From Symbiodinium sp. CCMP2592 (taxonomy: Eukaryota > Sar > Dinophyceae > Suessiales > Symbiodiniaceae), in the NCBI GenBank assembly GCA_905221615.1, contig CAJNDT010005802.1, positions 477,409 to 541,408 of the forward strand: DNA of 64,000 nucleotides, written 5' to 3'. Shown here one piece after another: positions 26,807 through 38,532 of this stretch. Position 1 is the first letter of the stretch, and the number at the start of each line of letters is the position of its first letter. The position numbers were made by a program, and so were the translations under genes. The notes beneath the pieces are model-generated. The model was given only the letters and a program-made list of their open reading frames with translations, was not told the origin of the DNA and did not search any database.

Positions 26807-28930
26807 AAGGCTCTTTATTTCACGAAGCTTTGCATCAGTTGCAGGCGTTGTGTATCTTGTTCTTGTACAAGAGTGCATTCAAGATGGTGCGGGCCACTGT
26901 GCAGACGAAGAGACAAAGCAGGCATAGTAGGGTCGGACTGTGTTGTCTATCGGCTCCTTGCACCGCTTCTATGCATCCGTTTGGGGTGGGGCTATGGACG
27001 TTCGTCTACTTGTCGGTAGATTGGGCCAGCGACGAAAAAAACGCCATCGTGTGCTGGTGATTCTCGTGTCTCCCTGAACCCAGAATGGCCTGGTTAGCCG
27101 TATCATTTCACGCCTCGGTCTTGGGAGTCGCTTGTAAGCTTGTGTCTATGAAACGGGTCCAGTGGCGTGCACTTCAAACGAATCACGGAGTCTGCAGCAC
27201 CATGAAACACTGAGAAAGTTGGCTCAACGGCCAGAGGCCCGGAAGACCCAGGCCATCCTAGTCCACGGCTCATCGCCTGCATTTCGGCTTCAAGCTTCAC
27301 ACGTTGCAGCTCCACCGCCCTTGGTGAAGGCTGTGAACGGAGTGCTTCTGCTTGGTAAGTTTAGCAGTTTAGCGTTGCATCCAGGAAGATTCGGGCTCTT
27401 TGCCTGTATGCAGTCTCTCATTGACGTGCCAGGACTTCGGTGGCACTGGACAAGTTCTGTGTGCCTTCCACGGGCCCGATTGTTTCGCAATTGAGTACTG
27501 TAGTTTATCTGCGACGTGAGCCAATCGTCCCCCACCAGCATTTTCATGGAACAAATGTGGAGCCCTAATGACCTAGTGCATTACTTCCTTTCTCCGGTGA
27601 GTCGCGGCAAGGATAAGGCAGCTGTCGGGATGCAGCATCCATGAAGATGCTTTTGATCACACATCCATATTTCAACAACAAGACCAGAGATCGACGACAG
27701 AAGGTGTCGACAAGCCTGATCATATAGGGTATGACGATCACCGTCCTGTCCATCGCCCCATTCATTGTCTCCCACCCACGCACATCCCGCGAGGCACGTG
27801 CAATGTCGGAGCGCAAACTCGGAGTTGGCATCCTCGGGGCAGCAAGGCCTCTTTCACGGGTTGATCATTTTCAAGCCATGTTGCCGAATTCATGTGATTC
27901 CTATGATGAAACTTCGATTGCAGTGAGTACGATGTCCATCTGCAACCAGTTGCATGTTGTCATGGGGATAGCCAAAGTTTCCTGCCTCCTACACCCAGCC
28001 CATAGTGCGTAACCTGAACCCAGGCTCAAGCAAGTGTACCTTGATGACCATCAAAACGCTCAATCAAAACTCTGCGTTTGGAGAAGTCGTCGTGCGGAAT
28101 TCAAGTCCAGCTGTGTGAGTTTGACTGCTACGTCGTCTTGAGTTGGAGATACGGTTCTGGATTCACATGCCAACTGTCCCCAGGAATGTGCCATTCTCGG
28201 TACTACAGCCGCTGAGACAAAACCCAGATTTGGCCGCCAGGACGCGATGTTTGGCAGTGTGATGCAAAGGCAACACTTACAACTCTCAGGGATCATCACT
28301 GCAGCGTTGAACTCGATGCAGAACGCCTATCTTCCGATACTCCTGTTGGAGAGCGACACCAGCTCAACACACTGATTCTGGTTGTGCTTATAGGTTTCAA
28401 GCAAGAGGACAGCGCATGCAAAGCCAAGCCAATGGCCTAACGGCCTAACGTAGTCCAAATTCCAAGCGCTTTGGCCTCACGGGCCTATCTGGTACATCCT
28501 CAAGCCCCAAAGCCATCCCAAACCCCAAACAACGCAGAGTTTCAGACACCTTCAATGTATAGTAAACAGGATCAACATTGTTGGCCTGGCCTCCCTACAG
28601 AAGGCGGAGGCGGAAACGGCCAGCAAGGACTGGGTCCATGAGGCTTCCTGAGCTTGTAATGCTGGCTTTTGGATAGCTCCATGCTGACGTGAAGCGCAGT
28701 GTTCGCAGTGTGAGGCTGAATCTATCGGCCTTTCGCTGCAAGTGGCATGTGTCAGGGTAAGGCATGCCTGGATGCAGCCATTTTGGCACTCGGGGAGACA
28801 GCAACAAGGAGACACTACTAGGCTTTGGATCCCAGCTGTAACCTCGGAAGGCCTAAGCCGACCTGCATAACCGGTGCATAGCATTGATAGGCCTTTGCAT
28901 TGCTTTCTGTTCCTTCGAGTCACTACTTCG
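26807..28930. other. Intergenic stretch, nothing recognised
   Basis: About 2.1 kb downstream of the uridine kinase-like gene. Frames of up to 110 codons (27162-27494 +) lack motifs. No polyadenylation signal can be recognised, as dinoflagellates lack a clear AATAAA. A short doubled word CCTAACGGCCTAACG occurs near 28435. Confidence 0.45.
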
Positions 28931-28944
28931 CAGACAGCGATGCG

Positions 28945-30234
28945 ATGCATCTGGATCGTGAAGGTGCTGGCGATTATTCTTCTCGTCCCGCTGCTCGCAA
29001 ACCTGGTGACCGTGCTGATAGCAATAGCAAATGGATCAACGAGTTGGACGCTCCTGGTCGTCCACACAGTCCTGGTACTGGTGATGACTCTGACGGCTGT
29101 GATCAGATGTTTTTTTCTACGAGAAGTTCGTCCTTTCAGGCAAGGCGAGGTTCCCGTGACCGTGGCAGCTGGAGACCGGCCTGTCACGGCCACACGCCCA
29201 ATGAAGAAGGACCAGCGGTAGGTCTAAGCAATTTCCCAGCCTCCCCACACCATGTCATGGCAGTGCCGCTAAATCCGCCAGGTGAATCAGAGTGGCACTT
29301 TCAACTTTCGACTCTCCGTGAGGACTGTGTTTGCGTCATGGCCGCCTGCGAGTTTGGAAAGCTCCCTGCTGGAAGCCTCGTGTTCCGCAAGGTCACCTTG
29401 GGCCGTGGCGGCCAAAACGAAGGCTACTTGGCTTCGATTGTGCCGCTTCATGGCGTGAGAGATAGTAGACCGATACCTCGCTGGGTATTGCAGGTGAACG
29501 GAACTTTGATGCTGGTAGCGTAGGCTGAATACTGAAAGTTCCCTGCCCCAAGTCGGGTGTTGGTTCCCTTCGCTGCAGTGACTCCAGGAAAGGTGAACTG
29601 TGGAGCAGCGGTGTCTCACCAGATCAAAGTGGACGCTGCAGCACAGCAGACTTGCCTCTGTTGCTTGGAAGACTTCACCAACGACAGCAAGGTTCGGGCA
29701 GATCGTCCTTGATGAATCATGTGGAGTTGTACCTGCCCCATGTCTCCCCAAACGGTCACGCTCCTAGCTGTCCTTCTCCTGTTTCCTTGGCTTTCACTTT
29801 GCGTGGATTTTCCGAAGCTCTGGAATGATCATTTCTTGTGCTTCCATGGAGAAGCTCCAGATTCCGGTAGTCAGGAACATGAAATGCCGCCATGCGGTCA
29901 CAATATGTGCATGATCGAAAACGGTTCCTCCCCCAACGAACCGAGCTTGCCATCTTGGATCTCCCAGATAAGACATCGATTCCCTCAGGTTGCCTTGCTG
30001 CTGTGTGGCCACGTCTTTCACGAGGAGTGCATCGCTCGTTGGTTCCTTTCCTCTCAAGAACGTGCCGGCTCGTGTCCTACTTGCCGCAGAAAGTCCGCGT
30101 GGCCGATGGGTCCGGCAACTGTGCCGACGACTCTTTGTTGACGGACCTGGTCAATGAGTTTAATGGTTTTCCCCTCAGATCCAGATTTTGTTTACAGGGA
30201 TCTGTTCTTTGGCTCTGCACGGCGGAGTAGTGGA
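28945..30234 (+). CDS. RING-H2 zinc-finger protein, probable E3 ubiquitin ligase
   Basis: Exon 1 runs from ATG 28945 to 29493, exon 2 29593-29691, exon 3 from 29989 to about 30100; the last exon is uncertain and is placed to 30234. Exons 1-3 join in phase 0 through GT-AG introns (29494-29592 and 29692-29988). The RING is split by intron 2. The first zinc pair is in TCLCCLEDFTNDSK; exon 3 gives CGHVFHEECIARWF (C-x-H-x2-H-x2-C), then CPTCRRK. This is a RING-H2 pattern, which typically recruits ubiquitin-charged E2. The 183-residue N-terminal part is unassigned (Asp/Ser/Arg-rich, then NPPGESEWHFQLS). An AG at about 28930 could be the trans-splice site. A hydrophobic frame overlaps exon 1 in another phase and was not chosen, as it does not connect to the RING exons. 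Confidence 0.65.
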
Positions 30235-32140
30235 CAGCCATGACGTCTTTGGTGACCCTCCAGTGCTACAGCCCAGCAGCTTTAAGAGCGTTGGGCGCGA
30301 GTGCCTGGAAGTCACCCCGTGTTCCGATGATGTTCCAGCCGTTTTCTTTCGAAGAGCGACGGAGCTGCTGTCCAACGTATGGCTTGTCAGCAAGGAGATG
30401 GCGCAAAGAAGGCGAACCCAGATGTATTGTTTTTTGTCCATCTATCCGTCGAAACCCGCCCCACTTTGCTCGGCTTTGTCCGTTGGTTTTTCGCAAGCAT
30501 TTTGTTTTCTGCTTTGAATATTCTACACTGTGAGCGGTGCAGTCGAGAGAGTGATCATGGGTGAGTTTGTCAGTGAGTCAAGGGTGTGAGTAAGTCCTGG
30601 TTCTTTGTTTGCTGCATGTCCGCGGCTTCAGTGCTCGGCTGCAGCCTTCCGAAGAAACTCCAAACTGTTGCTCCAGGATTGGGGCATTGCCAAGGCCTAC
30701 GCTAGCTTCGAGGCCAGAGTATCAAAAAGGAGTATCGTCTACTCGTCTGGACAACTTTCTGTGAAACAGCTCGGAGACCACAGACTTATGATTTGGGCAT
30801 AATTGTCGCTTTCGACCTTTGAATGCTGCCCGCATGTCTGCTGCCGACGCTAAGGAGCTGCTGTCTGATCCTACAGTGGACGCCGCAACTCAGTCTGGAA
30901 GCGCTTGTAAGTGTTCTCGTAACGTTAGTGAGTTTTGCTTCAGCTTCGGCGGTGGGGCTGTCTGGCGGGCTTCGGCGGACCTCTACAGGTCCCGAAGAGC
31001 ATGCAAGTATCAAGGTAAAAGCGGCTCCAAAAAACAGCTTAGGTATACAACGTTCTACCAGCAGCTCATCGGTGTCACTGGACCGTCAAAGCCATTCAAG
31101 CAGGGAAGCACGTGCTTTGCGAGACTCCGTCGGTGCCTTGACAGCAGGATTACAGGATTGAATGTAGTTTCATGCAACGCAGGAGGCTGTCGGCTGTCAT
31201 ACGCCGCCTTGCGATCTCGCATGGGGCGTTGCTTTGGACTTCCCACCCCAAGGCTTCGGACCGCCCCTGTCATCTTAGTTCCAAAGCAATCTTTCGGACT
31301 GGAAGTCAGGTGCTAAACGGCCGTGAGGCCGTCATTGTGCAGAGGGCTGCAGAGGTGCGGACATGAACCCAGCATCAGCCTGAGTAGGAGCGCACTGCGT
31401 TCGGGGTGACGTCATCGTACGCAACTTGATGATGGTGTGCGTTTGCTCGGTCGAGCACGATGCATAGTTTGGATGCGGCAGCTCTATGGCCTGTCAGATT
31501 GACTCGAAGGGACTGCTTTTATGGAGGGATCATGCCCAGCTTGTCAAGAGCTCTTATCACACTTGGTTGGTTTCAGGCTCGAGCGGCGCATAAATGACTT
31601 GATGAGACTTCAGGCAGTTGGGGGCTCCTTGGGGATCTTCAGGCGAGCTCCAAGTCCGGGGGCGAGGGTCAGCTCTGCATTGCCAGGACGGAGGCCGCGT
31701 CCTTTTGGAGGGCACACATCCTACATGCCACCCCGTGACCAAGCGAGTTCGGCAGATGATCCTGGAGGGGAAGATAGGCCCGCAGAAAGACTGGCCTTTG
31801 TTTTTGGCTGGACCCGGCTGCACTTGAAGAAGCAGCGTCGCAAGTTTAGAGCGAAACCACCTAGAGTTCACAGTTCAGGCAGGTGTTGGAATCTAGCCGG
31901 ACGTGCTGCACGATCAACTCACCTTTCGAAACTGTCAATCGAGGGCATTGAATGTTCTTAGCTCTAGTTGATAACTCTGCATCGTATCGTCCGTTCGTCA
32001 TCGCTGCTCGCTTGCGACGGCCTCGTCACAGAATGATTGGGCCGTGGGGTTTTCGCATCAGAAGTCACATGGAAACCCGGGCATGGTCAAACAGCCTAGC
32101 GAGCAGTGGGACTTGATGAAAGGACAAGGCCCGAAACCCC
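30235..32140. other. Region with weak exon candidates only
   Basis: A frame at 30188-30400 (+) could be a further exon of the RING gene or a separate one. An ATG at 30837 opens a short Ala/Asp-rich peptide (MSAADAKELLSDPTVDAATQ) that looks like a gene start, but no continuation can be established. Frames at 31521-31961 have no motif. Confidence 0.3.
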
Positions 32141-32149
32141 AAATCTCGG

Positions 32150-33330
32150 TTGAGCCTCCCACAACCCAACAGCAACACTCCAAGAGGGACTCTGGAGTAC
32201 ATCGACCTGGACATGCCCGTGGGTCACTCACTCCAAGGCGTCTTGGAGATCAATAGGACGTCGGTCTGGGACAGGGTTGCCGGTGTCACATCCACAGTGC
32301 GTTTGGCCAGGCTTGTCACAGAAACCCAAGATAAGAAGCCGAAGCGAATCGTGTTCTTTCGCAGACAATACTGCTACTGGCGGCTCATACTGCGGGGCAT
32401 ACATTGAAGTTGGCAGTTACAGTTGGGGATTGCTCCCACGGAAGTCGGCTTCCTCCTGAGGCAAGGTTGTTTGCTCCAAGACTGGTGCGCTGATGGGCGT
32501 CGGTGTGCACGGAGTGGCCATCGTGCGTGCTCTGAGTGGAGACGAGCCCATGGTAATCAGTGCGACGGACGCCTGGACAAGAACTGGCCCCGAAAACTTA
32601 CGGGTCTTGGCAAGCCAGAACCTAAACCGCGGACTTGTGACCAATTTAGCGACCGCCAAGAGAAGCTCCCAACGGCTGTCTGTCGTCTGAATGTTCGATG
32701 ATGCGACGTCAGAATCTCCAAGCATTCGAACGCTTGCTTTTGGCCTTGACTGCTTCTGACATCTTCTGACACTCAGGCCCAGCAGTCGCAACTTGTCAGG
32801 AATATCAGCCCGTATCGATGCCAATCTACACCCACATGGACTCGCAGCAACTCTTGCAGAGCCTTTCACAGATGCAGTACTTGTGGTGAGAAGCATCTAA
32901 GACCTATGCCGAGTGCAGCGCATGTTTTTCGGACTTGAATGATCGACTTGAAATGTCAGTTCTGAGAGTGTCCATGCTACGAATGAAGTTCCTTGCCCCG
33001 TTGGCGCTGTTGTAAGCTGCAGGCCCGACGACCCGGGGGTCGATGCAGCCATGAGTTGCAACCTTCGCTTCCAAAGCGGCTCGGAGTGGATTGAAGTGGG
33101 ACTGCTGGGGCTTAAACAATAAATGCTTGTCCAGTCCTGAACCCTGTCGCTGTAAACACAGGTCAGTCGAGTTGCTAGACTCGCTGTTTCAGGGCGACAA
33201 CTTGGAAGACGAACATGCGTCCATTGTCCTGGTACTGCCACGCCTAGAAGACTTCTGGTCCAACGACGGCGAGTGCCAAAACCCGACCGATTCTGCATTC
33301 GTTCGGAAACTTCTGCTGGAACACATCTGA
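32150..33330 (+). other. Possible exons of an unidentified multi-exon gene
   Basis: Three + strand segments have protein-like composition and AG acceptors nearby: 32160-32330 (RGTLEYIDLDMPVGHSLQGV), about 32787-32890 (QEYQPVSMPIYTHMDSQQLL, ends at a stop) and 33163-33330 (VELLDSLFQGDNLEDEHAS ... AFVRKLLLEHI, ends at a stop). No family is recognised and their joining is not proven. They may belong to different genes or be chance. Confidence 0.25.
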
Positions 33331-34500
33331 ACTTTATTTCATGCTGTAGAGCGCATACCGAAACAATGCATTAAGTTCCTGCCACATCGACCCGAGTGAT
33401 CCCTGCAAAGCTGTAGCCTGAAGCCACAATGCTGCAAAGCGAAAAGAGCAGACGTGGAGGCGGTGCGGGTGCTCACATCGGATGTTCCATTCTTCCCCAG
33501 ATGGCCAAATCGCCGACGAGCCTGTTCTTGACATTGGCGAGAAGGTTCTTTCGAGTTGCCAAACCGTGTACATTTTTTGATTTGGGTCATTTTGGGTCTT
33601 CTTCGCAGTGACAGCACGTCTGAACAGGACGTTGAGAGGATTCCAGGGGCTTTTAGGGCAGAGAACAGTCATTCTGGCCCTTCTGACTCCTGCGGAGCTG
33701 CGGGAGTCGCTGAGATCTACATTTGGTTGAAGCCGAGACGGGGAGTGGGACGACCTGCGGCCGTTCGGATGTCTGTTTTTGTAACGGAACGCAAACTCTA
33801 AGCAGCTCGAATCCGCCCACCATACGATTCCGTCTTGCTAGCCATTGATTCCCAGGACACGCGCCGGCAGCTATCAACAGTTTTGGACCCTGCAAAGCCA
33901 CCCTAACTGCTCTGAAGAGCTGTTGCCAAACGTCCAAACTCCACCGCCCTGATCGAACTCGTGCTAGGGTCACAAGTGTACAGAATCCTCGGGTCTGGCA
34001 GCTTCTGGTGCCTGTTGGAGTTGGTAAGAAGATGTTTGCAGTTCATGCTGTTCCTGATGATTCCCGCCATCTGAAACAGCATTGCGATTGTGATATCGCT
34101 TGTTCTGGAATGAGAGCCGCCGATACCTCTGCCGCCTTTGCTCTTGTTTCTGCTGCAGCTACCCCTACAGGTACTTCTAGAATTACTTCTGGAACTACCT
34201 GCCACTAGTTGCTACTGCCACTGCCTCTGCCACTGCTACTGCTGCTGCTACTACTGCGACTACCACTAGCACTGCTACTCTACTGCTTTTACTTTCATGC
34301 TGCTGGCGCGGTGCAACTTGCGTGAGGAAGTTCACGATTTCGGGCACTGATGGCATCATCCGCCCTGAGCTCAGCCAGCATAGTGGAGCAACGCTGATCC
34401 TGGGGAATGGGAGACAGGGCGGACTTGATGTGGCAAGCATAGCATCACGGCAAACTATGCGCAAAAAGTAATTCTGGTCGTGTCCTGGCTATCCTCGTGA
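33331..34500. other. Non-genic stretch, nothing recognised
   Basis: No motif-bearing frame. A CTGCCACTG/ACTACTG triplet-rich segment occurs at about 34205-34290. Confidence 0.4.
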
Positions 34501-34520
34501 ACGTATCTTCGAGAAAGTTG

Positions 34521-34680
34521 GACCGGCTCCCCGAAAGCGAGCGGATTGCACTTCAGTCGACACAAGTGGCAGATGATGCAGGTGTACGGGAATGGTTCAC
34601 CGGCCAGGGGAAAAGCTCCAACGAGATTGCGCTAGAGCAATTTGCAGAGATCCTCAGCTGGCATCTAGAGGGCTTTCTAA
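34521..34680 (+). other. Possible orphan exon, unknown protein
   Basis: An open segment with helix-like, charged composition (RLPESERIALQSTQVADDAG ... EQFAEILSWHLEGFL), preceded by a TTCGAG acceptor-like site. It looks more protein-like than its surroundings. No family recognised and no partners established. Confidence 0.25.
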
Positions 34681-35344
34681 GTGCGACCACTGCTACTGCT
34701 GTGTCATCGCCACCACCAGCGGCAGCATGATCACCAGCACCAGCACGACCTAGTCGGCTACTGCTTCAGAGCTTCCATCGATGCCATGCCGACTTGTTCG
34801 AGCATTGTTCTGACCAGGCTATCTGACACGGCTGACCCTACCTATGTCATCTTGCGAGTGCTCCCCAAACCAGCAACAGCCGGCATTTAAGGGTCTTTGG
34901 AAGCTACTCAGCTGAGGAGTGGCGAAACTTATGTGGAAAGGGTGGACAATGCCGTGAACCGTGACTGAGCTGCAGTCCTCCTCACGGTAGTGCAGACGAA
35001 AGCTGCTTTGAACCTAAGATGCCTAGGATGGCGTCAATTGAGGCGATACTTTCTACTACCAGCTCATGTCCTTCGTAGACGAAGTCTTTCACCAAGAGCG
35101 TGGACAGCGCCCTGGTGAAAAAGAAGGCTGGTGGCTAACTTGCCTTCAAGGCTCTTCTGCAGCTCACTAGCCCGTCCCAGGCTTCTGCTCATCGTATCCA
35201 ACACTAGGAGCCATCGCGAGATCCGGAACTCCGAGAGCATGCGGTTTGCGACAATCTCACGAAGCTGCTCCTGACAATGTGACCCCCTCCATGCAAAAGC
35301 CTGCACTTTCATGGCAAATCGTGCAGAAAGCAGAAGAATCCCAA

Positions 35345-35406
35345 TTGCTCCAAGATCTCTCCCTTCCACGTAGCGTTGCTCCAAGATCTCTCCCTTCCAC
35401 GTAGCG
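35345..35406. repeat. 31-bp perfect tandem duplication
   Basis: The unit beginning TTGCTCCAAGATCTCTCCC occurs twice back to back (35345-35375 and 35376-35406). Confidence 0.9.
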
Positions 35407-35429
35407 GGACGTATATTCGATGTGGATGG

Positions 35430-35600
35430 GACATGATGGGACTACAAGTTCTGTCAACCTCCACCTGTGGGTTTCTCATGTCGAGGAACATGGGCATGCC
35501 ATGGGCCTACTTGAACAAGGGCCCAGCGGACACCGTGCGGAACGTTGCCTTGCTAGACGACATCTACCGGAAGGTTCAGGGAGTCACGGGCAGGGGTACT
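35430..35600 (+). other. Possible orphan exon, unknown protein
   Basis: A protein-like segment (TCGFLMSRNMGMPWAYLNKG ... NVALLDDIYRKVQGVTGRG) follows a possible AG acceptor after CTACAAG. No family recognised. It could belong with the CDK-like exon about 1.6 kb downstream, but nothing proves it. Confidence 0.25.
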
Positions 35601-37127
35601 TTTACATTTGACAGTGGAATTCTTTGAACAGCCACTTGTTGTCATCAGTTGTTGTGCTTGTTCTCACAGACGGTGCCCTTCTCCTTGCCTCAGCAGCCGT
35701 GAAGCAAGCCAGGCAGGAATGAAGCCGCGTGGTTCGGAGACACTGCCGCCTGAGCCGTACAACCGGATTGGCCTTGCAAAGCTGTAAAGCCTTCCTCTAG
35801 AGTCGAACAACCGAGGCAAGGGTACAAACCTGACTTCTAGTCTTTTCTATGCGAAAAATGAACCCGTAGCGCTCGTCCATCAAGAACCAGCACATGCTGG
35901 CCCTCAACCTGCAGCCAAAGCTCAATGCCACACGATGCCAGACCCCCAAAGCCATTGCACGGTGCCTCGTTCGCTATACAGGCCAGCAGGCTAGTCGGAC
36001 TTGGGTTTTCAAGCGTTCAGAGAAAATTCTTGCACTTTAGTGTACTTCGCTACCCGGTCGGACCAGGCTATGGCTTTTGCAAGCTTTGCTCGGGCACTCG
36101 GGGGCACAGCGAAGCGGCGAGATGCGAGCGAGAAGTAGTTACACCTTCGAAGTAAACCGTTCACATCGTTTCACAACTAGTTGATATACATGTGTACGTG
36201 TTCACACAGTTATACATTTCATGTACGAACACATACATCAGTTGTTCAATATCCAAAGTCGGCCGAGACAGTGTGCGATGTTTAGGTTGCTGTCACTCAT
36301 AGCAGTATATCAACCTGAAGCCGTCATCCGGCGATGCGAAAGTGCCAATGTTTGAGGCGGTTCGTGACGAAGTCTTTTGCTGTTGGAACCATTTGGCTAC
36401 TTCAGCAAGTCTCTTGCAAACTGCAACACTCCGAGATACACTGTAAGGGGCTAACCAGCACGCCCTCTGCTTCAACCAGACGCCAGTCGCAGATGCGACC
36501 CATCTTCCCGAGCCGCTAGTCCTCAGCAGCCGAGTGTCGAAGTTTCAATGGCTTTCGACAGTTTCCAACTCGCTTTTGAAGTACGCCGCAGAGAGACCAC
36601 CTTAAGATGGGCAGGGAGTGGAGGAGAGGCTTTGGGACCCTCCGAACCACCAGCGACTTCCGACATCGTCATGCCGATCAGCGGCAGATTGTCTAAGCCA
36701 AGCTTAATCGGAAGTCGGTTCTTGCCTCAGCACAGAGCAGCAAAGAGCAGGATGCTCATGATGTGGCATTGGCCCGTCTGTGCATGTCTGAAATTGCTCC
36801 ATCCCAAGTGTTTCACATGTCAACTTACATGTTGACAGACGGCGATTATTCGGCAAAAACGACTTCTTTTGTAGTGTCCTTGCAGCATCTGCTGCAGCAA
36901 GCAACTGCGACTTGTGTGGACTCCTTCGCTATCGCATATCCAGTTGTTCCTTGCTTCGTTTAACTATTGCTGCGTTCCAACGAGTTTTTGCTCCGTGCAT
37001 CCTGTTTGCAGACGGTGCTGAGCGGGCTGCTTACTTCAATTGGCTTAAGACAGGGTCACAAGAGGCCCTGTGCAGGACTCGGAGCGTGTTGGGCTCCTCT
37101 GAACCACTCACTGCGGCGACCCGGCAG

Positions 37128-37200
37128 GTACACTCACGAGGTCGTCACAGTCTGGTACCGCCCCCCCGAGATCTTGCTCGGCAGCCAAATGCGTCTTGGC
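37128..37200 (+). pseudogene. Orphan exon of a cyclin-dependent-kinase-like protein
   Basis: After the acceptor CGGCAG the frame reads YTHEVVTVWYRPPEILLGS, nearly the hallmark activation-segment block of CDKs (YTHEVVTLWYRAPEILLG), with P for A in the APE motif. Upstream I find no glycine loop, HRD or DFG block. Downstream, DVWSLGC is not present before the AGT repeat. It is either one exon of a gene with very long introns or a stranded fragment. The match itself is strong; the gene status is unclear. Confidence 0.5.
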
Positions 37201-37390
37201 AGCTTGCGCTTGAGGTTGATGGCGCTTGAGTGCTCATCCGGGGGCTGAGATGCGGCGTGAACCGGTGAACACTGGTGACATCATCGTGATGTTGCATCAC
37301 TGGCAGTATCGTGTTAATGTCCTTGTCATTGTGATTGATGACTACTGGCACTTTATGTGTACTACTGCTATCGCAGGCAGCGATTCCAGC

Positions 37391-37455
<65 letters not shown>

Positions 37456-37497
37456 TGGTAGTGGTAGTGGTAGTAGTAGTAGTAGTAGTAGTAGTAG
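37391..37497. repeat. (AGT)n microsatellite with GGT interruptions
   Basis: About 107 bp of AGT triplets with a short AGTGGT stretch in the middle. It lies about 160 bp past the stop codon of the - strand LINE ORF2, where a LINE 3' tail would be, and reads (ACT)n on that strand. Poly-Ser, poly-Val and poly-Thr frames are artefacts. Confidence 0.9.
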
Positions 37498-37657
37498 CAT
37501 TTTCATTCCCCACGCTGCATGACACTCCAGTCTGCTTAGCGAGCTAGCATCACGCCTTTAACGTGACGGATCCTCAGGTGGGATCTGTGATGGGTCGGAT
37601 TGACCAGCATCACACTACCGACCTTTCCAGTCACTCGGTATAACGTCTTTCTCGTTC

Positions 37658-38510
37658 TCAGCGTAGACCTGGCTCATAGCGAAGCCAAATCACATAGGCT
37701 GCAGTGCGATGCAAGTCGTGATCAGCTGATGTGCAACTCCGCGCAGCTCGATCATCGTCGGTGTGCCAACTTTTGTCAGCTCCATAGAAAGGCTGTCCAT
37801 TCAGCACAGCCCTGTAATGCCCCTCAGTTGGTGCATCCCCAAAATGCAGCGCCATTGCCACGACCTGGTATGGGGCTTGTTGGCATATCACCTCATTGCG
37901 AAGTTCAAGGCTCTCAGATCGAAAGACAGGCATGTGCACTGTAGATAAATGGCCTTTGAGAGGCCGTAAGTCTCGCCGCATTGTCCCCTCCTCATTGTGA
38001 AAGCGGAGCAGCTGCAAGCACAGGTAGGGTGCAGGTGCAGTGAGGGCATGAATGCAAGGTTGCCTGTGCCATGCATCCACGCACCACTGCAGATGACATG
38101 TATCACCTGTGCAGAGAGGGATGGGAATGGGAAGATAGGCAGGTCCTCGGTCGAGCACATTAAGGTGGCCATCTCTGAATCTGCGTGCCTCCCAGCTCGG
38201 AGCCTCATGGCCAGGAGGCCAGCTAAGGCACCTAGGCAAGAGATAGCCGAGGAACTCGCAAATGTCATGTTGCCGATTGATCTGTGGCCACTGCCCAAGC
38301 ATCATCCTCCAAGGCAAAAGGCGAGCTACCTGAATGGAGGAGGCAGATCGTTTGGAGTCAGAGATAAGGGTGGCAAAGCACTTGTGGAGTGCTAATCTTT
38401 AATTGCCGTGGCGCTGCAGTTGCAGAATCGTCCAAAGGAGGGTATATATGGAGGTGTGCATGTAGCAGTGATTATGTGGGTTGTGAAGTTGCAGCTTCAA
38501 GATCTGACTG
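37658..38510 (-). pseudogene. USP/UCH (peptidase C19)-like domain at the C-terminus of the LINE ORF2
   Basis: The frame gives LHNPHNHCYMHTSIYTLLW, which fits the USP Cys box (N-x-G-N-T-C-Y-M-N); the candidate catalytic Cys codon is at 38465-38467. After one in-frame TAA at 38399-38401 the same frame continues. QINRQHDICEFLGYLL resembles the Q-[HQ]-D-x-x-E-F-L box; then come LCLQLLRFHNEEG, YQVVAMALHFGDAPTEGHYRAV (His box; His at about 37817-37819), W, and AYVIWLRYEP. These match the order of C19 deubiquitinase boxes. The enzyme would cleave ubiquitin from target proteins. The glycine of GNTC is His here, so activity is uncertain. Position and continuous frame tie it to the LINE rather than to a host gene. 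Confidence 0.75.
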
Positions 38511-38532
38511 AGGCTGAGGTCGCGGCTCTGTG

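Noticed and set aside
28874-29221. Hydrophobic frame (VKVLAIILLVPLLANLV...) as a membrane protein
   Set aside because: It overlaps exon 1 of the RING gene in another phase. The other frame stays open longer and joins in phase to the RING exons, so the hydrophobic frame is treated as a shadow, though a real overlap is not excluded.
37145-37525. Poly-Thr and poly-Ser/Val frames
   Set aside because: They are translations of the (AGT)n tract.
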